Assembly (NCBI RefSeq): GCF_007970465.1
Contig: NZ_CP042429.1
Location: 2,976,001-3,040,000 of the forward strand
Source of the DNA: Corynebacterium nuruki S6-4
GTDB taxonomy: Bacteria > Actinomycetota > Actinomycetes > Mycobacteriales > Mycobacteriaceae
Reading direction: 5' to 3'
DNA: 64,000 bases
Shown piece after piece: positions 20,139-28,828 of the stretch. The translations under genes were made by a program, and so were the position numbers. The notes below the pieces were generated by a model that saw only the letters and a program-made list of their open reading frames with translations, had not been told where the DNA came from and searched no databases. The first letter of the stretch is position 1; each line of letters begins with the position of its first letter.

Positions 20139-21746
20139 TTACAGCGGCAGGTTGCCGTGCTTGCGCGGGGCGGACTGGACGAGTTTGCGCTCCACCAGCG
20201 CCAGGCCGTCGATGAGGCGACGCCGGGTCTCCGACGGCGGGATCACCATGTCGACATAGCCGCGTTCCGCGGCGGCGTACGGGTTGACCAGCGTGCTCTC
20301 GACCTCGTCGAGGAGGGAGGCGCGCAGGGCGTCGACATCCTTGCGGCGTCGCTCGGCCTTGGCGAGGGTCTCGGCGTGCACCGCGGAGACGGTGTTCTCC
20401 GCGTCCGCGTTGGAGATCTGGGCGGTTGGCCAGGCGTAGACGAGGTCCGCGCCGATGTTCTTCGAGCCCAGCGCCACATAGGAGGTGCCGTAGGCCTTGC
20501 GGGTCACGACCGTGACCATGCCGACGGTCGCCTCGGCCACCGCGTACAGCAGCGGGGCGGACTGCCGCAGCAGCCCGGCCCGCTCTCCGTCGACACCGGG
20601 CAGGAAACCGGGCGAATCGACGACGAAGACGAGGGGGAGGTTGAAGGCGTCGCAGAAGCGGATGAACCGGGCGGCCTTGCGGGCGGCGTCCGCGTCGAGC
20701 GCACCGGCGAGGACGAGCGGCTGGGTGGCGACCACTCCGACGCTCCGGCCGTCGACCCGGGCGAACGCGGTGACCACGTTGCCGGCGAAGTCGGGCTGCA
20801 GCTCCAGCAGACTGTCCGGGTCGACGACGCCGGCGAGCACGTCGTGGACGTCGTACCCGCCGAGCGGGGAATCGGGCAGCAGGGTGTCCAGGGCGGCGGT
20901 GTCCGGGGCAGCGTCCGGGGCGGTTCCCGCCGCCTCGACGACGGGGGCGGGCGCCCGGTTGTTCGCCGGCAGCTGGGCGAGCAGGTCCCGGACCGTGGCC
21001 AGTGCGTCACTGTCGGAACTGACGGCCAGATGCGAGGTGCCGTTGGCCATGAGGACATCCGCGGACCCCAGTTCGGCGGCGGTGGTCTCCTCGCCGACGA
21101 CCTGTGCGGTGGTCTGCGGGTCGGTGAGGTAGAGCGCCCCGGCGTCCCGCACCGTGACGACGAGGTCGGCCAGTGCCGGCTGGTGGGCCTCGGTGCCCGC
21201 GGTCGGCCCGGCGATCACCGAGATCTGCGGCACCACTCCGGACAGCTGCGTGCGCAGCCGGTACAGCCGGGCGGCGGTCCCCAGCGAGACCACACCCTCC
21301 TTCACCCGGCCACCGGTCGAGTCGTGGATGCCGATGAGCGGCACCCCGGAGCGCAGCGCGAGCTCCATGACCTTCACCAGCTTCTCGCCGTGGGTCTCGC
21401 CGACGGTGCCGTCGAAGACCGTGGCGTCCTGCGAGAACACGCAGACCTGACGACCGTCGACGGTGCCGTACCCGGTGACCACACCGTCGGTGACCGGGCG
21501 TTCCCGGTCCAGGTTGAAGGAGGTGGAGCGGTGACGGGCGAGGGCGTCGATCTCGGTGAACGAGCCGTCGTCGAGCAGCCCGGTGACCCGCTCGCGGGCG
21601 GTGAGGCGCCCGGCGCCGTGGACGGCGGCGACGGCATCCTCACCGGCGGGGGCCGCGGTCTCCGCGAGCCGGGAGCGCAGGTCGTCTAGTTTCCCGGCGG
21701 TCGTCGCGAGGTCGGGGGAGGAGGACGGGGCGGAGCTGGCAGTCAT
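20139..21746 (-). CDS. accD1: Acyl-CoA carboxylase beta subunit (carboxyltransferase)
   Basis: About 535 residues with two crotonase-type halves. N-terminal half: HGAGRLTARERVTGLLDDGS, VFSQDATVFDGTVGETHGEK, GIHDSTGGRVKEGV. C-terminal half: VVATQPLVLAGALDADAARK, PLVFVVDSPGFLPG, TRKAYGTSYVAL. The ATG at 21746 gives the usual N-terminus (MTASSAPSSSPDL). Only one DtsR-type gene is present here, whereas C. glutamicum has two adjacent. It is divergent from birA, which biotinylates the partner AccBC. Confidence 0.94.
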   Translation of the reverse strand: MTASSAPSSSPDLATTAGKLDDLRSRLAETAAPAGEDAVAAVHGAGRLTARERVTGLLDDGSFTEIDALARHRSTSFNLDRERPVTDGVVTGYGTVDGRQVCVFSQDATVFDGTVGETHGEKLVKVMELALRSGVPLIGIHDSTGGRVKEGVVSLGTAARLYRLRTQLSGVVPQISVIAGPTAGTEAHQPALADLVVTVRDAGALYLTDPQTTAQVVGEETTAAELGSADVLMANGTSHLAVSSDSDALATVRDLLAQLPANNRAPAPVVEAAGTAPDAAPDTAALDTLLPDSPLGGYDVHDVLAGVVDPDSLLELQPDFAGNVVTAFARVDGRSVGVVATQPLVLAGALDADAARKAARFIRFCDAFNLPLVFVVDSPGFLPGVDGERAGLLRQSAPLLYAVAEATVGMVTVVTRKAYGTSYVALGSKNIGADLVYAWPTAQISNADAENTVSAVHAETLAKAERRRKDVDALRASLLDEVESTLVNPYAAAERGYVDMVIPPSETRRRLIDGLALVERKLVQSAPRKHGNLPL

Positions 21747-21790
21747 GGGCTTCAGTCTAAGAGCTTTCGGGTCGCAGATCGATGGCGGGC

Positions 21791-21803
21791 TAGTCTGGTC
21801 GGC
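21791..21803 (+). promoter_or_regulatory. Leaderless -10 element of birA
   Basis: TAGTCT at 21791-21796 ends seven bases before the birA ATG at 21804. The 57-bp divergent gap to accD1 also has to hold the accD1 promoter, so the two may compete or share a regulator. Confidence 0.5.
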
Positions 21804-22721
21804 ATGAACGACGCGACCACGGCCGATGTTAACGGACCAGGGACCGGGGATTCCCGACATCCCGTCAGCGCGGCGGCGGTCGCCGCCCACCTGACGGACA
21901 CGCCGCTCACCGTGACCTGGGTCGAGCACACCGGATCGACGAACAGCGACCTCAGCGCCGCAGCCGGACGCGGCGAGGTCGCCGACCGGACTGTCCTGCT
22001 CACCGAACGGCAGGACGCCGCCCGCGGCCGCCTCGGCCGACCGTGGACCGCGCCCCAGGGGTCGCAGACGATCCTCAGCGTGCTGCTGCGCCCGGACCCG
22101 GCGACCGAACCCGTCGACCCCGAACGGTTCGGCGAGCTGCCGCTGTTCATCGGCGTCGCCGCCGCCGAGACCGCCCGGGCCTACGGGGTGCCCGCCGGCC
22201 TGAAGTGGCCCAACGACCTGGTCGTGCCGGACGCTGTGCCGGACGCCGCACCGGGCGCGACCGGGTACCGCAAACTCGCCGGTATCCTCGTCGAGGCCGT
22301 CACCGTCGACCCGCCGACCATCGTCGTCGGTATGGGCCTCAACGTGTCGATGACCGCCGCCGAGTTCGCGGCGGCCGGCCTGCCCGCCGCCACCTCGCTG
22401 ATCCTCGCCGGCGCCGAGATCCCGGATGCGGCGACCCGTGCCCGGTTCACCGCCGACCTGCTCCGCAACATCGTCGGGGTCGACCGTGCCTGGCGCGCCG
22501 GGGGAGAGGCGTCCCGCGCGGTGCGGGACCGGTACCGGGCCCTGTCGGAGACCCTCGGCGCCCGGGTGCGCGCCGAACTGCCCGGCGACCGGGTCCTCAC
22601 CGGCACCGCCGTGGACCTGGGGCAGCACGGCGAACTGGTGCTGCGCACCGACGGCGGGGAGACGGTCACCGTCACCGCCGGCGACGTCACCCACCTGCGT
22701 CCCGCCGCCGACGGGCGTTAG
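21804..22721 (+). CDS. birA: Biotin--[acetyl-CoA carboxylase] ligase
   Basis: 305 residues, group I ligase without a DNA-binding domain. Motifs: VEHTGSTNSDLSAAA, ERQDAARGRLGRPW (biotinyl-AMP loop), LKWPNDLVV and KLAGILVEA. A C-terminal SH3-like cap ends the protein. It attaches biotin to the lysine in the AccBC biotinyl domain, encoded 3.7 kb away. A leaderless start at 21804 is likely. The PH-domain gene follows after 12 bases. Confidence 0.94.
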   Translation: MNDATTADVNGPGTGDSRHPVSAAAVAAHLTDTPLTVTWVEHTGSTNSDLSAAAGRGEVADRTVLLTERQDAARGRLGRPWTAPQGSQTILSVLLRPDPATEPVDPERFGELPLFIGVAAAETARAYGVPAGLKWPNDLVVPDAVPDAAPGATGYRKLAGILVEAVTVDPPTIVVGMGLNVSMTAAEFAAAGLPAATSLILAGAEIPDAATRARFTADLLRNIVGVDRAWRAGGEASRAVRDRYRALSETLGARVRAELPGDRVLTGTAVDLGQHGELVLRTDGGETVTVTAGDVTHLRPAADGR

Positions 22722-22733
22722 GGGTCCCGCGCA

Positions 22734-23285
22734 GTGCCCAAGATCAGGTTCGCCCCCGACGAGCAGATCCTCGCCGAACTCAGCCCGACCCGCCGCAGTA
22801 CCGTCATGCCGCTGGTCGAACTGGTGCTGCTCACCGGCATCGCCTGGTTGGGGATCGGACTGCTCGACGCGCACCTCGCACACATCGCCGAGACGACCCT
22901 CGGCTACGTCCCGGAGAACATCACCCGCGTCCCCGAGCTCGTCGCCGACGGCGGTGCCACCGCCACCGTCTGGGGCCGCCGCCTCCTGCTGCTCGCCTGG
23001 GTCTGGCTCGCGTGGCGGCGGTGCGGCCGGTTCCTGCTGTACCGGCAGCGGTCCCGCATGATCCTCACCGACCGGCGGCTGATCACCGCCACCGGCCACC
23101 TGCGCAGCAGGATCGGGGAGATCCCGCTCGACCAGATCGGCGACGTCACCCGCCGCGGCACCACCGTCGACGTGTGGCCGCGCGGCGGCGGCCGGCCGCT
23201 GCGGCTGACCGACGTCCCCTTCGCCGCCCGTTTCACCCGCATGGTCAGCGACCGGATCGTGCCGTACGCCCGCCCGGTATACTGA
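22734..23285 (+). CDS. PH-domain membrane protein
   Basis: 183 residues starting at GTG. Two hydrophobic segments (about residues 24-45 and 83-97) are followed by a bacterial PH-like domain: YRQRSRMILTDRRLITATGH, then GEIPLDQIGDVTRRGTTVDV. The arrangement is like DUF304/YdbS-type proteins. It lies between birA and purK, with purK starting seven bases after its stop, an arrangement also seen in other corynebacteria. Function unknown. Confidence 0.85.
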   Translation: MPKIRFAPDEQILAELSPTRRSTVMPLVELVLLTGIAWLGIGLLDAHLAHIAETTLGYVPENITRVPELVADGGATATVWGRRLLLLAWVWLAWRRCGRFLLYRQRSRMILTDRRLITATGHLRSRIGEIPLDQIGDVTRRGTTVDVWPRGGGRPLRLTDVPFAARFTRMVSDRIVPYARPVY

Positions 23286-23291
23286 CCGACC

Positions 23292-24596
23292 GTGAGTGAA
23301 ACCGCGCCTGACACAGCTGACACAGCAGATACCGCAGATACCGCGAACCCGGATCTCCGACTCGCCCGACCGGAGGCCCACGCCCCGGACATGCCGCTGG
23401 TGACCGTCATCGGTGACGGCCAGCTGGCACGGATGATGCAGCAGGCCGGCATCGAACTCGGCCTCACCGTCCGCCTCCTCGCCGGCTCCGGCGGTGCCTC
23501 CGCCGCCCAGGCCACCGGCGACGTGTGGCTCGGCGACTACACCGACGAGACCGCCGTCCGCGCCGTCAGTGAGGGAGCAGACGCGGTCACCTTCGACCAC
23601 GAGCACGTGCCCAACGGCTTCCTGACCGACCTCATCGCCGAGGGCGTGAACGTCCAGCCGCAGCCCACCGCCCTGATCAACGCGCAGGACAAGCTCGTCA
23701 TGCGGCGGCGGATGCGGGAGATCGGCGCCCCGGTGCCGCCGTTCGCCGAGATCCTCTCCGTCGCCGACGGGGACGGGTTCTGGGACGCCACCGACGGTGC
23801 GGTCTGCCTCAAGGCCCGCCGTGGCGGCTACGACGGCAAGGGCGTGTGGTTCCCCGCCACCCGCGAGGAGAACTCCGACCTCGTCGCCGAACTGCTCGAC
23901 CAGGGTGTGCCGCTGATGGCGGAGAAGAAGGTCACCCTCGTCCGGGAACTGTCCGCCATGGTCGCGCGCACCCCCTCCGGGGAGACCGCCTCCTGGCCCG
24001 TCGTCGAGTCCGTGCAGGCTGACGGCATCTGCTACCTGGCCGTCGCCCCGGCACCGGTCGTGTCGGAGGCGCAGGAACGGGTCGTGGCGCAGGCTCATGC
24101 GCTCGCCCGCGACGTCGCCGCCGAACTGGGGGTGACCGGGGTGCTGGCCGTCGAACTCTTCGAGACCGTCGACGCCGCCGGCCAGCCCGAACTCATCGTC
24201 AACGAACTGGCGATGCGCCCGCACAACACCGGCCACTGGACCCAGGACGGGTGCGTGACCAGCCAGTTCGAGCAGCACCTGCGGGCGGTGCTCGACCGGC
24301 CGCTGGGGTCCACCGAGCTGACCGCCACCACCACCGTGATGGCCAACGTGCTCGGCGACCCGGTGGCGGATCCCGCCCAGCCGATGCCGGCACGGATGGA
24401 CGAGGTCTGGCGCCGCTTCCCGACGGCGAAGATCCACCTGTACGGCAAGGAGTGGCGTCCCCGCCGCAAGATCGGGCACGTCAACATGTCACTGCCCCTC
24501 GGCGTCCCCGCCACCGCAGACAATGTCGAGGCACTGCGGCGGGACGCCCGCCTCGCCTCCGACTACCTCGTCACCGCAACCTGGAAGGACCAGTAG
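23292..24596 (+). CDS. purK: 5-(carboxyamino)imidazole ribonucleotide synthase
   Basis: ATP-grasp enzyme of purine biosynthesis, 434 residues, converting AIR, bicarbonate and ATP to N5-CAIR. Motifs: [68 protein letters not shown]. The GTG at 23292 is close to the previous stop and is favoured; a shorter start at 23391 would still include the nucleotide-binding glycine loop. It is coupled with purE, five bases downstream. Confidence 0.95.
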   Translation: MSETAPDTADTADTADTANPDLRLARPEAHAPDMPLVTVIGDGQLARMMQQAGIELGLTVRLLAGSGGASAAQATGDVWLGDYTDETAVRAVSEGADAVTFDHEHVPNGFLTDLIAEGVNVQPQPTALINAQDKLVMRRRMREIGAPVPPFAEILSVADGDGFWDATDGAVCLKARRGGYDGKGVWFPATREENSDLVAELLDQGVPLMAEKKVTLVRELSAMVARTPSGETASWPVVESVQADGICYLAVAPAPVVSEAQERVVAQAHALARDVAAELGVTGVLAVELFETVDAAGQPELIVNELAMRPHNTGHWTQDGCVTSQFEQHLRAVLDRPLGSTELTATTTVMANVLGDPVADPAQPMPARMDEVWRRFPTAKIHLYGKEWRPRRKIGHVNMSLPLGVPATADNVEALRRDARLASDYLVTATWKDQ

Positions 24597-24601
24597 AGAA
24601 C

Positions 24602-25123
24602 ATGGCCGCAACGGCAGAGAACACCGGACCGCTCGTCGGGATCGTCATGGGGTCGGACTCCGACTGGCCCACCGTCGAACCCGCCGCCGAGGTCCTCGCG
24701 GAATTCGGCATCCCGATGCAGGTCGGCGTCGTGTCCGCGCACCGCACCCCGGAACGCATGATGGAGTACGCGCGGACCGCCCACGAGCAGGGCGTGGACG
24801 TCATCATCGCCTGTGCCGGCGGCGCCGCCCACCTGCCGGGCATGGTCGCCGCCGCCACCCCGCTGCCGGTCATCGGCATCCCGCGGGCGCTGAAGAACCT
24901 CGACGGACTCGATTCGCTGCTGTCGATCGTCCAGATGCCCTCCGGCGTGCCGACCGCCACCGTCTCCATCGACGGGGCGAAGAACGCCGGCCTGCTCGCC
25001 GCCCGCATCCTCGGGACCGCCTACCCGGCCCTGCGGACCCGGATGCTGGCCTACCAGCAGAAGATGCACGACGAGGTGCTGGAGAAGGACCGGCGCCTCA
25101 AACAGAAGCTCATGGGGGAGTAG
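24602..25123 (+). CDS. purE: N5-carboxyaminoimidazole ribonucleotide mutase
   Basis: 173 residues. Class I PurE, converting N5-CAIR to CAIR. Motifs: [32 protein letters not shown] (catalytic His), [31 protein letters not shown] and [18 protein letters not shown]. The ATG at 24602 follows the purK stop by five bases. Together with purK it forms a complete two-step module. Confidence 0.96.
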   Translation: MAATAENTGPLVGIVMGSDSDWPTVEPAAEVLAEFGIPMQVGVVSAHRTPERMMEYARTAHEQGVDVIIACAGGAAHLPGMVAAATPLPVIGIPRALKNLDGLDSLLSIVQMPSGVPTATVSIDGAKNAGLLAARILGTAYPALRTRMLAYQQKMHDEVLEKDRRLKQKLMGE

Positions 25124-25138
25124 CGCGGCGGTGATGTC

Positions 25139-26179
25139 GTGATCTCGGGATCCGTCCTGGTCAGTGTCCTGCTGATCCTGCTGGCGGGAGTGACCGCCTG
25201 GAGCGTGAAGACACGGTCACGGTGGGCCGGCAACGGGTGGCTGATGCTCGCCCTGGCCGAACTCGCCTGGCTGTGGATGCTCGTCATCGCCGGCGGGGTG
25301 GGGGTCGCCGGCTGGCTGTGGGTGACGTTCGCACTGGTTCAGGTGTTCCTTGTCGCCGTCGGGGTGCTCGTCGCCCGGTGGATGGGGGACGCCCTGCCCG
25401 GTGTCGACGGTCGTGGCTGGTTCCACCTGTCGACGGTGGTGGCCGCCGCCGGGGCGTTCAGCCTCGGTATCGGTGCGGTCGTCCTGCTGGTGCGCTGTTG
25501 GCGGGGCCTGGCGGACGGGGCACCGCAGGGCAACTCGGACGGGCTGGTGGCGCTGATCGTCCTCGGGGTGGTCGGCCTGCTGGTGTGGGCCGCCGGCGTG
25601 TTCTCCCTGCTGAAGTTCGTCCGGGACGTCCGCCGGGGGCGGCACCGTGCGGTGCCCCGGCGGGCGGACGCCGTCATCGTCCTCGGCGCCGGGCTGGTCC
25701 ACAACCGGGTCAGTCACCTGCTGGCGTGCCGGTGCGACCGGGGTGCGGACGCCTGGTGGACCCTGACCGCGGCGGCGCCGGCGTCCCGCGTGCCGCTCAT
25801 CGTCACCGGCGGACGCGGCGAGGACGAGCCCTGCACCGAGGCGGAGGCGATGCACCTGTACCTGTCGCAGCGGGGGATCCCGCGCGGGGCGGTGCTGGAG
25901 GAGGACCGGGCGACGGACACCACGGAGAACCTGCATTTCAGTCTCGACCTGCTGGCCGAGCGTGGGGTGCGGGATCCGCATGTGGTGGTGTGCACCTCGG
26001 ATTTCCATGTGCTGCGCACGGAGCGGATCGTGGAGATCCTCCGGGCGGAGCGGGGTGCGGCCGGGCGGCCGTTCGCGGCGGTGGTGCTCGGTGCGCCGAC
26101 GCCGAAGCCGTCGATTCCGGCGTCCTATCTGCGGGAGTTCGTCGCCCTGACGATCCACCGGCTGCTCGGCCGGGCGTGA
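25139..26179 (+). CDS. YdcF-like DUF218 membrane protein
   Basis: 346 residues. Five or six hydrophobic segments in the first ~165 residues are followed by the soluble DUF218 domain: DAVIVLGAGLV, VPLIVTGGRGEDEP, TEAEAMHLYL, DRATDTTENLHFSLDLL and VVCTSDFHVLRTERI. The family includes YdcF/SanA/ElyC proteins linked to envelope integrity and peptidoglycan. The start is GTG. It is the last gene of the birA-purKE run. Confidence 0.87.
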   Translation: MISGSVLVSVLLILLAGVTAWSVKTRSRWAGNGWLMLALAELAWLWMLVIAGGVGVAGWLWVTFALVQVFLVAVGVLVARWMGDALPGVDGRGWFHLSTVVAAAGAFSLGIGAVVLLVRCWRGLADGAPQGNSDGLVALIVLGVVGLLVWAAGVFSLLKFVRDVRRGRHRAVPRRADAVIVLGAGLVHNRVSHLLACRCDRGADAWWTLTAAAPASRVPLIVTGGRGEDEPCTEAEAMHLYLSQRGIPRGAVLEEDRATDTTENLHFSLDLLAERGVRDPHVVVCTSDFHVLRTERIVEILRAERGAAGRPFAAVVLGAPTPKPSIPASYLREFVALTIHRLLGRA

Positions 26180-26311
26180 CGGGCTGACGGGCCAGACGGA
26201 GACTGGCTGGCGCAGTCCCCGGTAGGCTCACGTGCCGGCTGCCGCGCTGACCTTCAGCGTCGGCTCTCGTACCGTGCCCCGCCTCCCCGTCTGCCGACCT
26301 GCCGACCTGGC

Positions 26312-26404
26312 GAAGTATTACCAGGGGCGCCCGGTAGCACTTTTCGCGACCTGGCCTTTTCCCGGGATCTGCGCGGAAATCCGGCGATGACCCGGTAACA
26401 CTTC
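26312..26404. repeat. Three copies of a 14-bp motif, two orientations
   Basis: GAAGTATTACCAGG (26312-26325, plus); the reverse complement of CCCGGTAGCACTTT (26330-26343); and the reverse complement of CCCGGTAACACTTC (26391-26404). All fit RAAGTRYTACCRGG. The first two form a tight inverted pair and the third lies 47 bp on. This could be a binding site cluster or a small REP-like element. Confidence 0.5.
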
Positions 26405-26562
26405 CGGCGCCGTCGGTTGGTGCGTTCCCGCTGAGCTTGAGCCCGCCCCCTCAGCCCTCCCCCTCAGCCCGTCCCTCGGTCCGGTCCTCAGCTTGAGCCA
26501 GGTGGACTACTGCAGATGTCGGTTTTACGAACCGAGGGGTCATCCACGTCCCGGGGTGGTCG

Positions 26563-26636
26563 GGTTCACGAACCCAGGTGCGGTCTCAGGACCGAAAATT
26601 CGACCTGTCGGTTCGTTCCGTGGGAATCCGGGTCAG
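26563..26636. repeat. 74-bp dispersed repeat, copy 2
   Basis: Matches 9513-9586 over its whole length without gaps, with a number of point differences. The GGTTC-AC-GAACC palindrome and the core CGACCTGTCGGTTCGTTCC are conserved. It is preceded by a partial copy at 26521-26537. Both full copies have the same orientation in the window and lie in gene-free gaps. Confidence 0.7.
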
Positions 26637-26701
26637 TGTATCCACGGCGTCCCCGGGAAGTCCTGGTCGAAGCACCCCCGGTTGAAGCATACCCGGTCGA
26701 C

Positions 26702-26926
26702 CTAGTCGTAGGTGCGCCACGTCCGCCAGGCGAGCCAGGTGAGCACCAGCAGCACCAGCAGCAGGATCGCCGGGCCGACCGACGGGGAGTCCCGGAACAT
26801 GTTCCACACCGCCTGGACGAGCGCGAGGACATCGAAGACGGCGAGGAAGCCCAGGGCGGACTCCCACATCATCCGGCGGCGCCGGGATTCGGAGGCGTCG
26901 GGATGTGGCCGGTCTCCTGCGGCCAC
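26702..26926 (-). CDS. Small membrane protein coupled to trehalose permease
   Basis: 74 residues. The start GTG shares a base with the TAG of tusG (TAGTG), so it is probably translated by coupling. A basic N-terminus (SESRRRRMMWE) precedes two hydrophobic segments (LGFLAVFDVLALVQAVW and VGPAILLLVLLVLTWLAW). In C. glutamicum the tus and mus sugar importers each have an accompanying small membrane protein, and MusI is needed for maltose uptake. An accessory role here is inferred from position, not from recognised homology. Confidence 0.72.
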   Translation of the reverse strand: MAAGDRPHPDASESRRRRMMWESALGFLAVFDVLALVQAVWNMFRDSPSVGPAILLLVLLVLTWLAWRTWRTYD

Positions 26927-27768
26927 TACTTCACTCCGCCGGCGGTCAGACCGGAGACGATCCGCCGCTGGAACACCAGCACCATGATCACCAGCGGCAC
27001 GGTGACGATCGCCCCGGCGGCCATGACGGCGGCATACGGGTACTCGTAGGCGTTCGCGCCGGAGAACCGGGCGATCGCCACCGTCACCGGTTCCGTCGCC
27101 GTGGTGGACAGCTGCTTGGCCAGCATGAACTCGTTCCACGTGTTGATGAAGGCGAGGATCGCGGTGGTGAACACCGCGGGGGCTGCCAGCGGCAGGATGA
27201 TCTTCCGGAACGCCAGGCTGCGGGAGGCACCGTCAACTCGGGCGGCCTCCTCCAGCTTCCATGGCAGTTCCCGGAAGAACGAGGTGAGTGTGTAGACCGT
27301 CAGCGGCAGCACGAAGGAGATGTTCGGGATGATCAGCGCCTGGTAGGTGCCGATCCAGCCCAGGTCGCCGAACAGCTGGAACAGCGGGGTGACCAGGGCG
27401 ACACCGGGGAACATCGAGGCGCCGAGGATGATTCCGGTGACGAATCCCTTCCCCCGGAAGTCGATGCGGGCCAGGGCGTAGGCGGTGAACACGCCGACGA
27501 CCAGGGCGATGGCGGTGGTGGCGGCGCCGATGATCAGCGAGTTGCCGATCGAGGCGAGGAAGTTGTTGCCCTTGTCGGTGGCCAGTGCCTCGGAGAAGTT
27601 GGCGAGGGTGAGGTGACTGGGCAGCGGGAAGGTGTCGAAGGTGTGCGACTTGTCGCGGAAGGCGGTGACCAGCATCCAGTAGAACGGGGCGAGCGCCCAG
27701 ACGACGATGACGATCACGCCGAGGTAGTTGCCGACGGTGCGGCCGAGGGAGTGTCGGGTCCGGTTCAC
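26926..27768 (-). CDS. tusG: Trehalose ABC transporter permease TusG
   Basis: 280 residues, six predicted membrane spans, MalG-type permease. The EAA loop for contact with the ATPase is visible (EEAARVDGASRSLAFRKIIL). Its ATG overlaps the tusF stop by four bases. It pairs with TusF, TusE and TusK to import trehalose; in mycolata this recovers trehalose released during mycolate transfer. Assignment to trehalose rather than maltose rests on genomic position between purE and lcpA, as in C. glutamicum. Confidence 0.9.
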   Translation of the reverse strand: MNRTRHSLGRTVGNYLGVIVIVVWALAPFYWMLVTAFRDKSHTFDTFPLPSHLTLANFSEALATDKGNNFLASIGNSLIIGAATTAIALVVGVFTAYALARIDFRGKGFVTGIILGASMFPGVALVTPLFQLFGDLGWIGTYQALIIPNISFVLPLTVYTLTSFFRELPWKLEEAARVDGASRSLAFRKIILPLAAPAVFTTAILAFINTWNEFMLAKQLSTTATEPVTVAIARFSGANAYEYPYAAVMAAGAIVTVPLVIMVLVFQRRIVSGLTAGGVK

Positions 27769-28790
27769 TGTGCGTCCTCCTTCTTGCGCAGCGACCAGCG
27801 TCGCTTCTTCCCGTTCTTCCCGGACGCCGTGGGCATGTTCTGGGTCCCCGCCACATCAGCACCGAGGAACTTCACCATGATGAAGGCGACGGCGAAGATG
27901 AGCAGGAAGATCAGGGTGGAGATCGCCGAGGCGGAGTTGAAGTTGCCGCCCTGCATGTCCTCGATGACCAGCTGGCTGAGCACGGCGGTCGGCGAGTTGG
28001 AGGAGCCGCTGATCATGATGACCGGCAGGTCGTACATGCGCAGGGCGTCCAGCATGCGGAACAGGACCGCGACCATGAGGGCCGGCTTGACCAGCGGCAG
28101 CGTGATCTTCGTGAACTGCTGCCAGCGGGAGGCGCCGTCGACCCGGGCGGCCTCGTAGACCCCGGCGGGGACCATCTGCAGTCCGGCGAGGATGAGCAGC
28201 GCCATGAACGGGGCGGTCTTCCACACGTCGGCGATGATCACCGCGAATCTCGCGGCCCACGGGTCGGTCGTCCAGGCGACGTCGAGTCCGGTGAGGGAGT
28301 TGACGATGCCGTCGGGGGCGAACATGAACTGCCACAGTTTCGCGGTGACGGCGGTGGGGATGGCCCAGGGGACCAGCACGGCGGCGCGCAGCAGGCTGCG
28401 GCCGACGAAGCTGCGGTTCATCACGGTGGCCATCCAGAGACCGAGGACGGTCTCGAGCGCGACGGTGACGACGACGAAGAACAGGGTGACGCGCAGGGCG
28501 GGCCAGAAGTCCATGGCCAGGTTGCCCGGGGCACAGGTCGAGACGGTGCCGTTGGGGGACATGCAGCGCTGGGTCAGCCAGTACAGGTAGTGGTCGAAGC
28601 CGGCGAAACCGCCGTCGACGAACATGCCCGTGGACTTGTCCAGGTGCCGGTCCGACTGGAAGGACAGGTAGACCGCCCGGACGACCGGGTAGCCGATGAC
28701 GACCGCCAGCAGGGCCATGCTGGGGCCGACGAGCCACACGGGCCGGAAGTCACGCTTCTTCGGTGTCTTCGTTGTCGTTGTCGTTGCCAC
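27765..28790 (-). CDS. tusF: Trehalose ABC transporter permease TusF
   Basis: 341 residues, MalF-type permease. Six membrane spans and the EAA loop (YEAARVDGASRWQQFTKITL) are clear. A basic Thr/Lys-rich N-terminus precedes the first span and a basic C-terminal tail (GKNGKKRRWSLRKKEDAQ) follows the last. It begins 38 bases after tusE and overlaps tusG. Confidence 0.9.
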   Translation of the reverse strand: MATTTTTKTPKKRDFRPVWLVGPSMALLAVVIGYPVVRAVYLSFQSDRHLDKSTGMFVDGGFAGFDHYLYWLTQRCMSPNGTVSTCAPGNLAMDFWPALRVTLFFVVVTVALETVLGLWMATVMNRSFVGRSLLRAAVLVPWAIPTAVTAKLWQFMFAPDGIVNSLTGLDVAWTTDPWAARFAVIIADVWKTAPFMALLILAGLQMVPAGVYEAARVDGASRWQQFTKITLPLVKPALMVAVLFRMLDALRMYDLPVIMISGSSNSPTAVLSQLVIEDMQGGNFNSASAISTLIFLLIFAVAFIMVKFLGADVAGTQNMPTASGKNGKKRRWSLRKKEDAQ

Positions 28791-28828
28791 GGTGAGTCAC
28801 CTTACGTCAGGGGAGGAACTGTCCGGTC

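Larger units (their letters stand above)
26180..26701. other. 522-bp convergent intergenic region with repeats
   Basis: Lies between the DUF218 gene (plus) and the small membrane protein (minus). It contains three copies of a 14-bp motif (26312-26404), the second copy of the 74-bp repeat (26563-26636) and a partial third copy beginning GGTTTTACGAACCGAGG (26521-26537). It also has a short Ser/Leu-codon-like tandem (CAGCCC/CTCAGC) near 26440-26490. No credible gene was seen. Confidence 0.6.

Noticed and set aside
20139..24479. A 1446-codon minus-strand open frame running over birA, purK and the PH-domain gene
   Set aside because: Only the part up to 21746 matches a known protein (AccD). The rest is antisense to well-supported genes and has the Gly/Arg/Val composition of GC-rich shadow frames.
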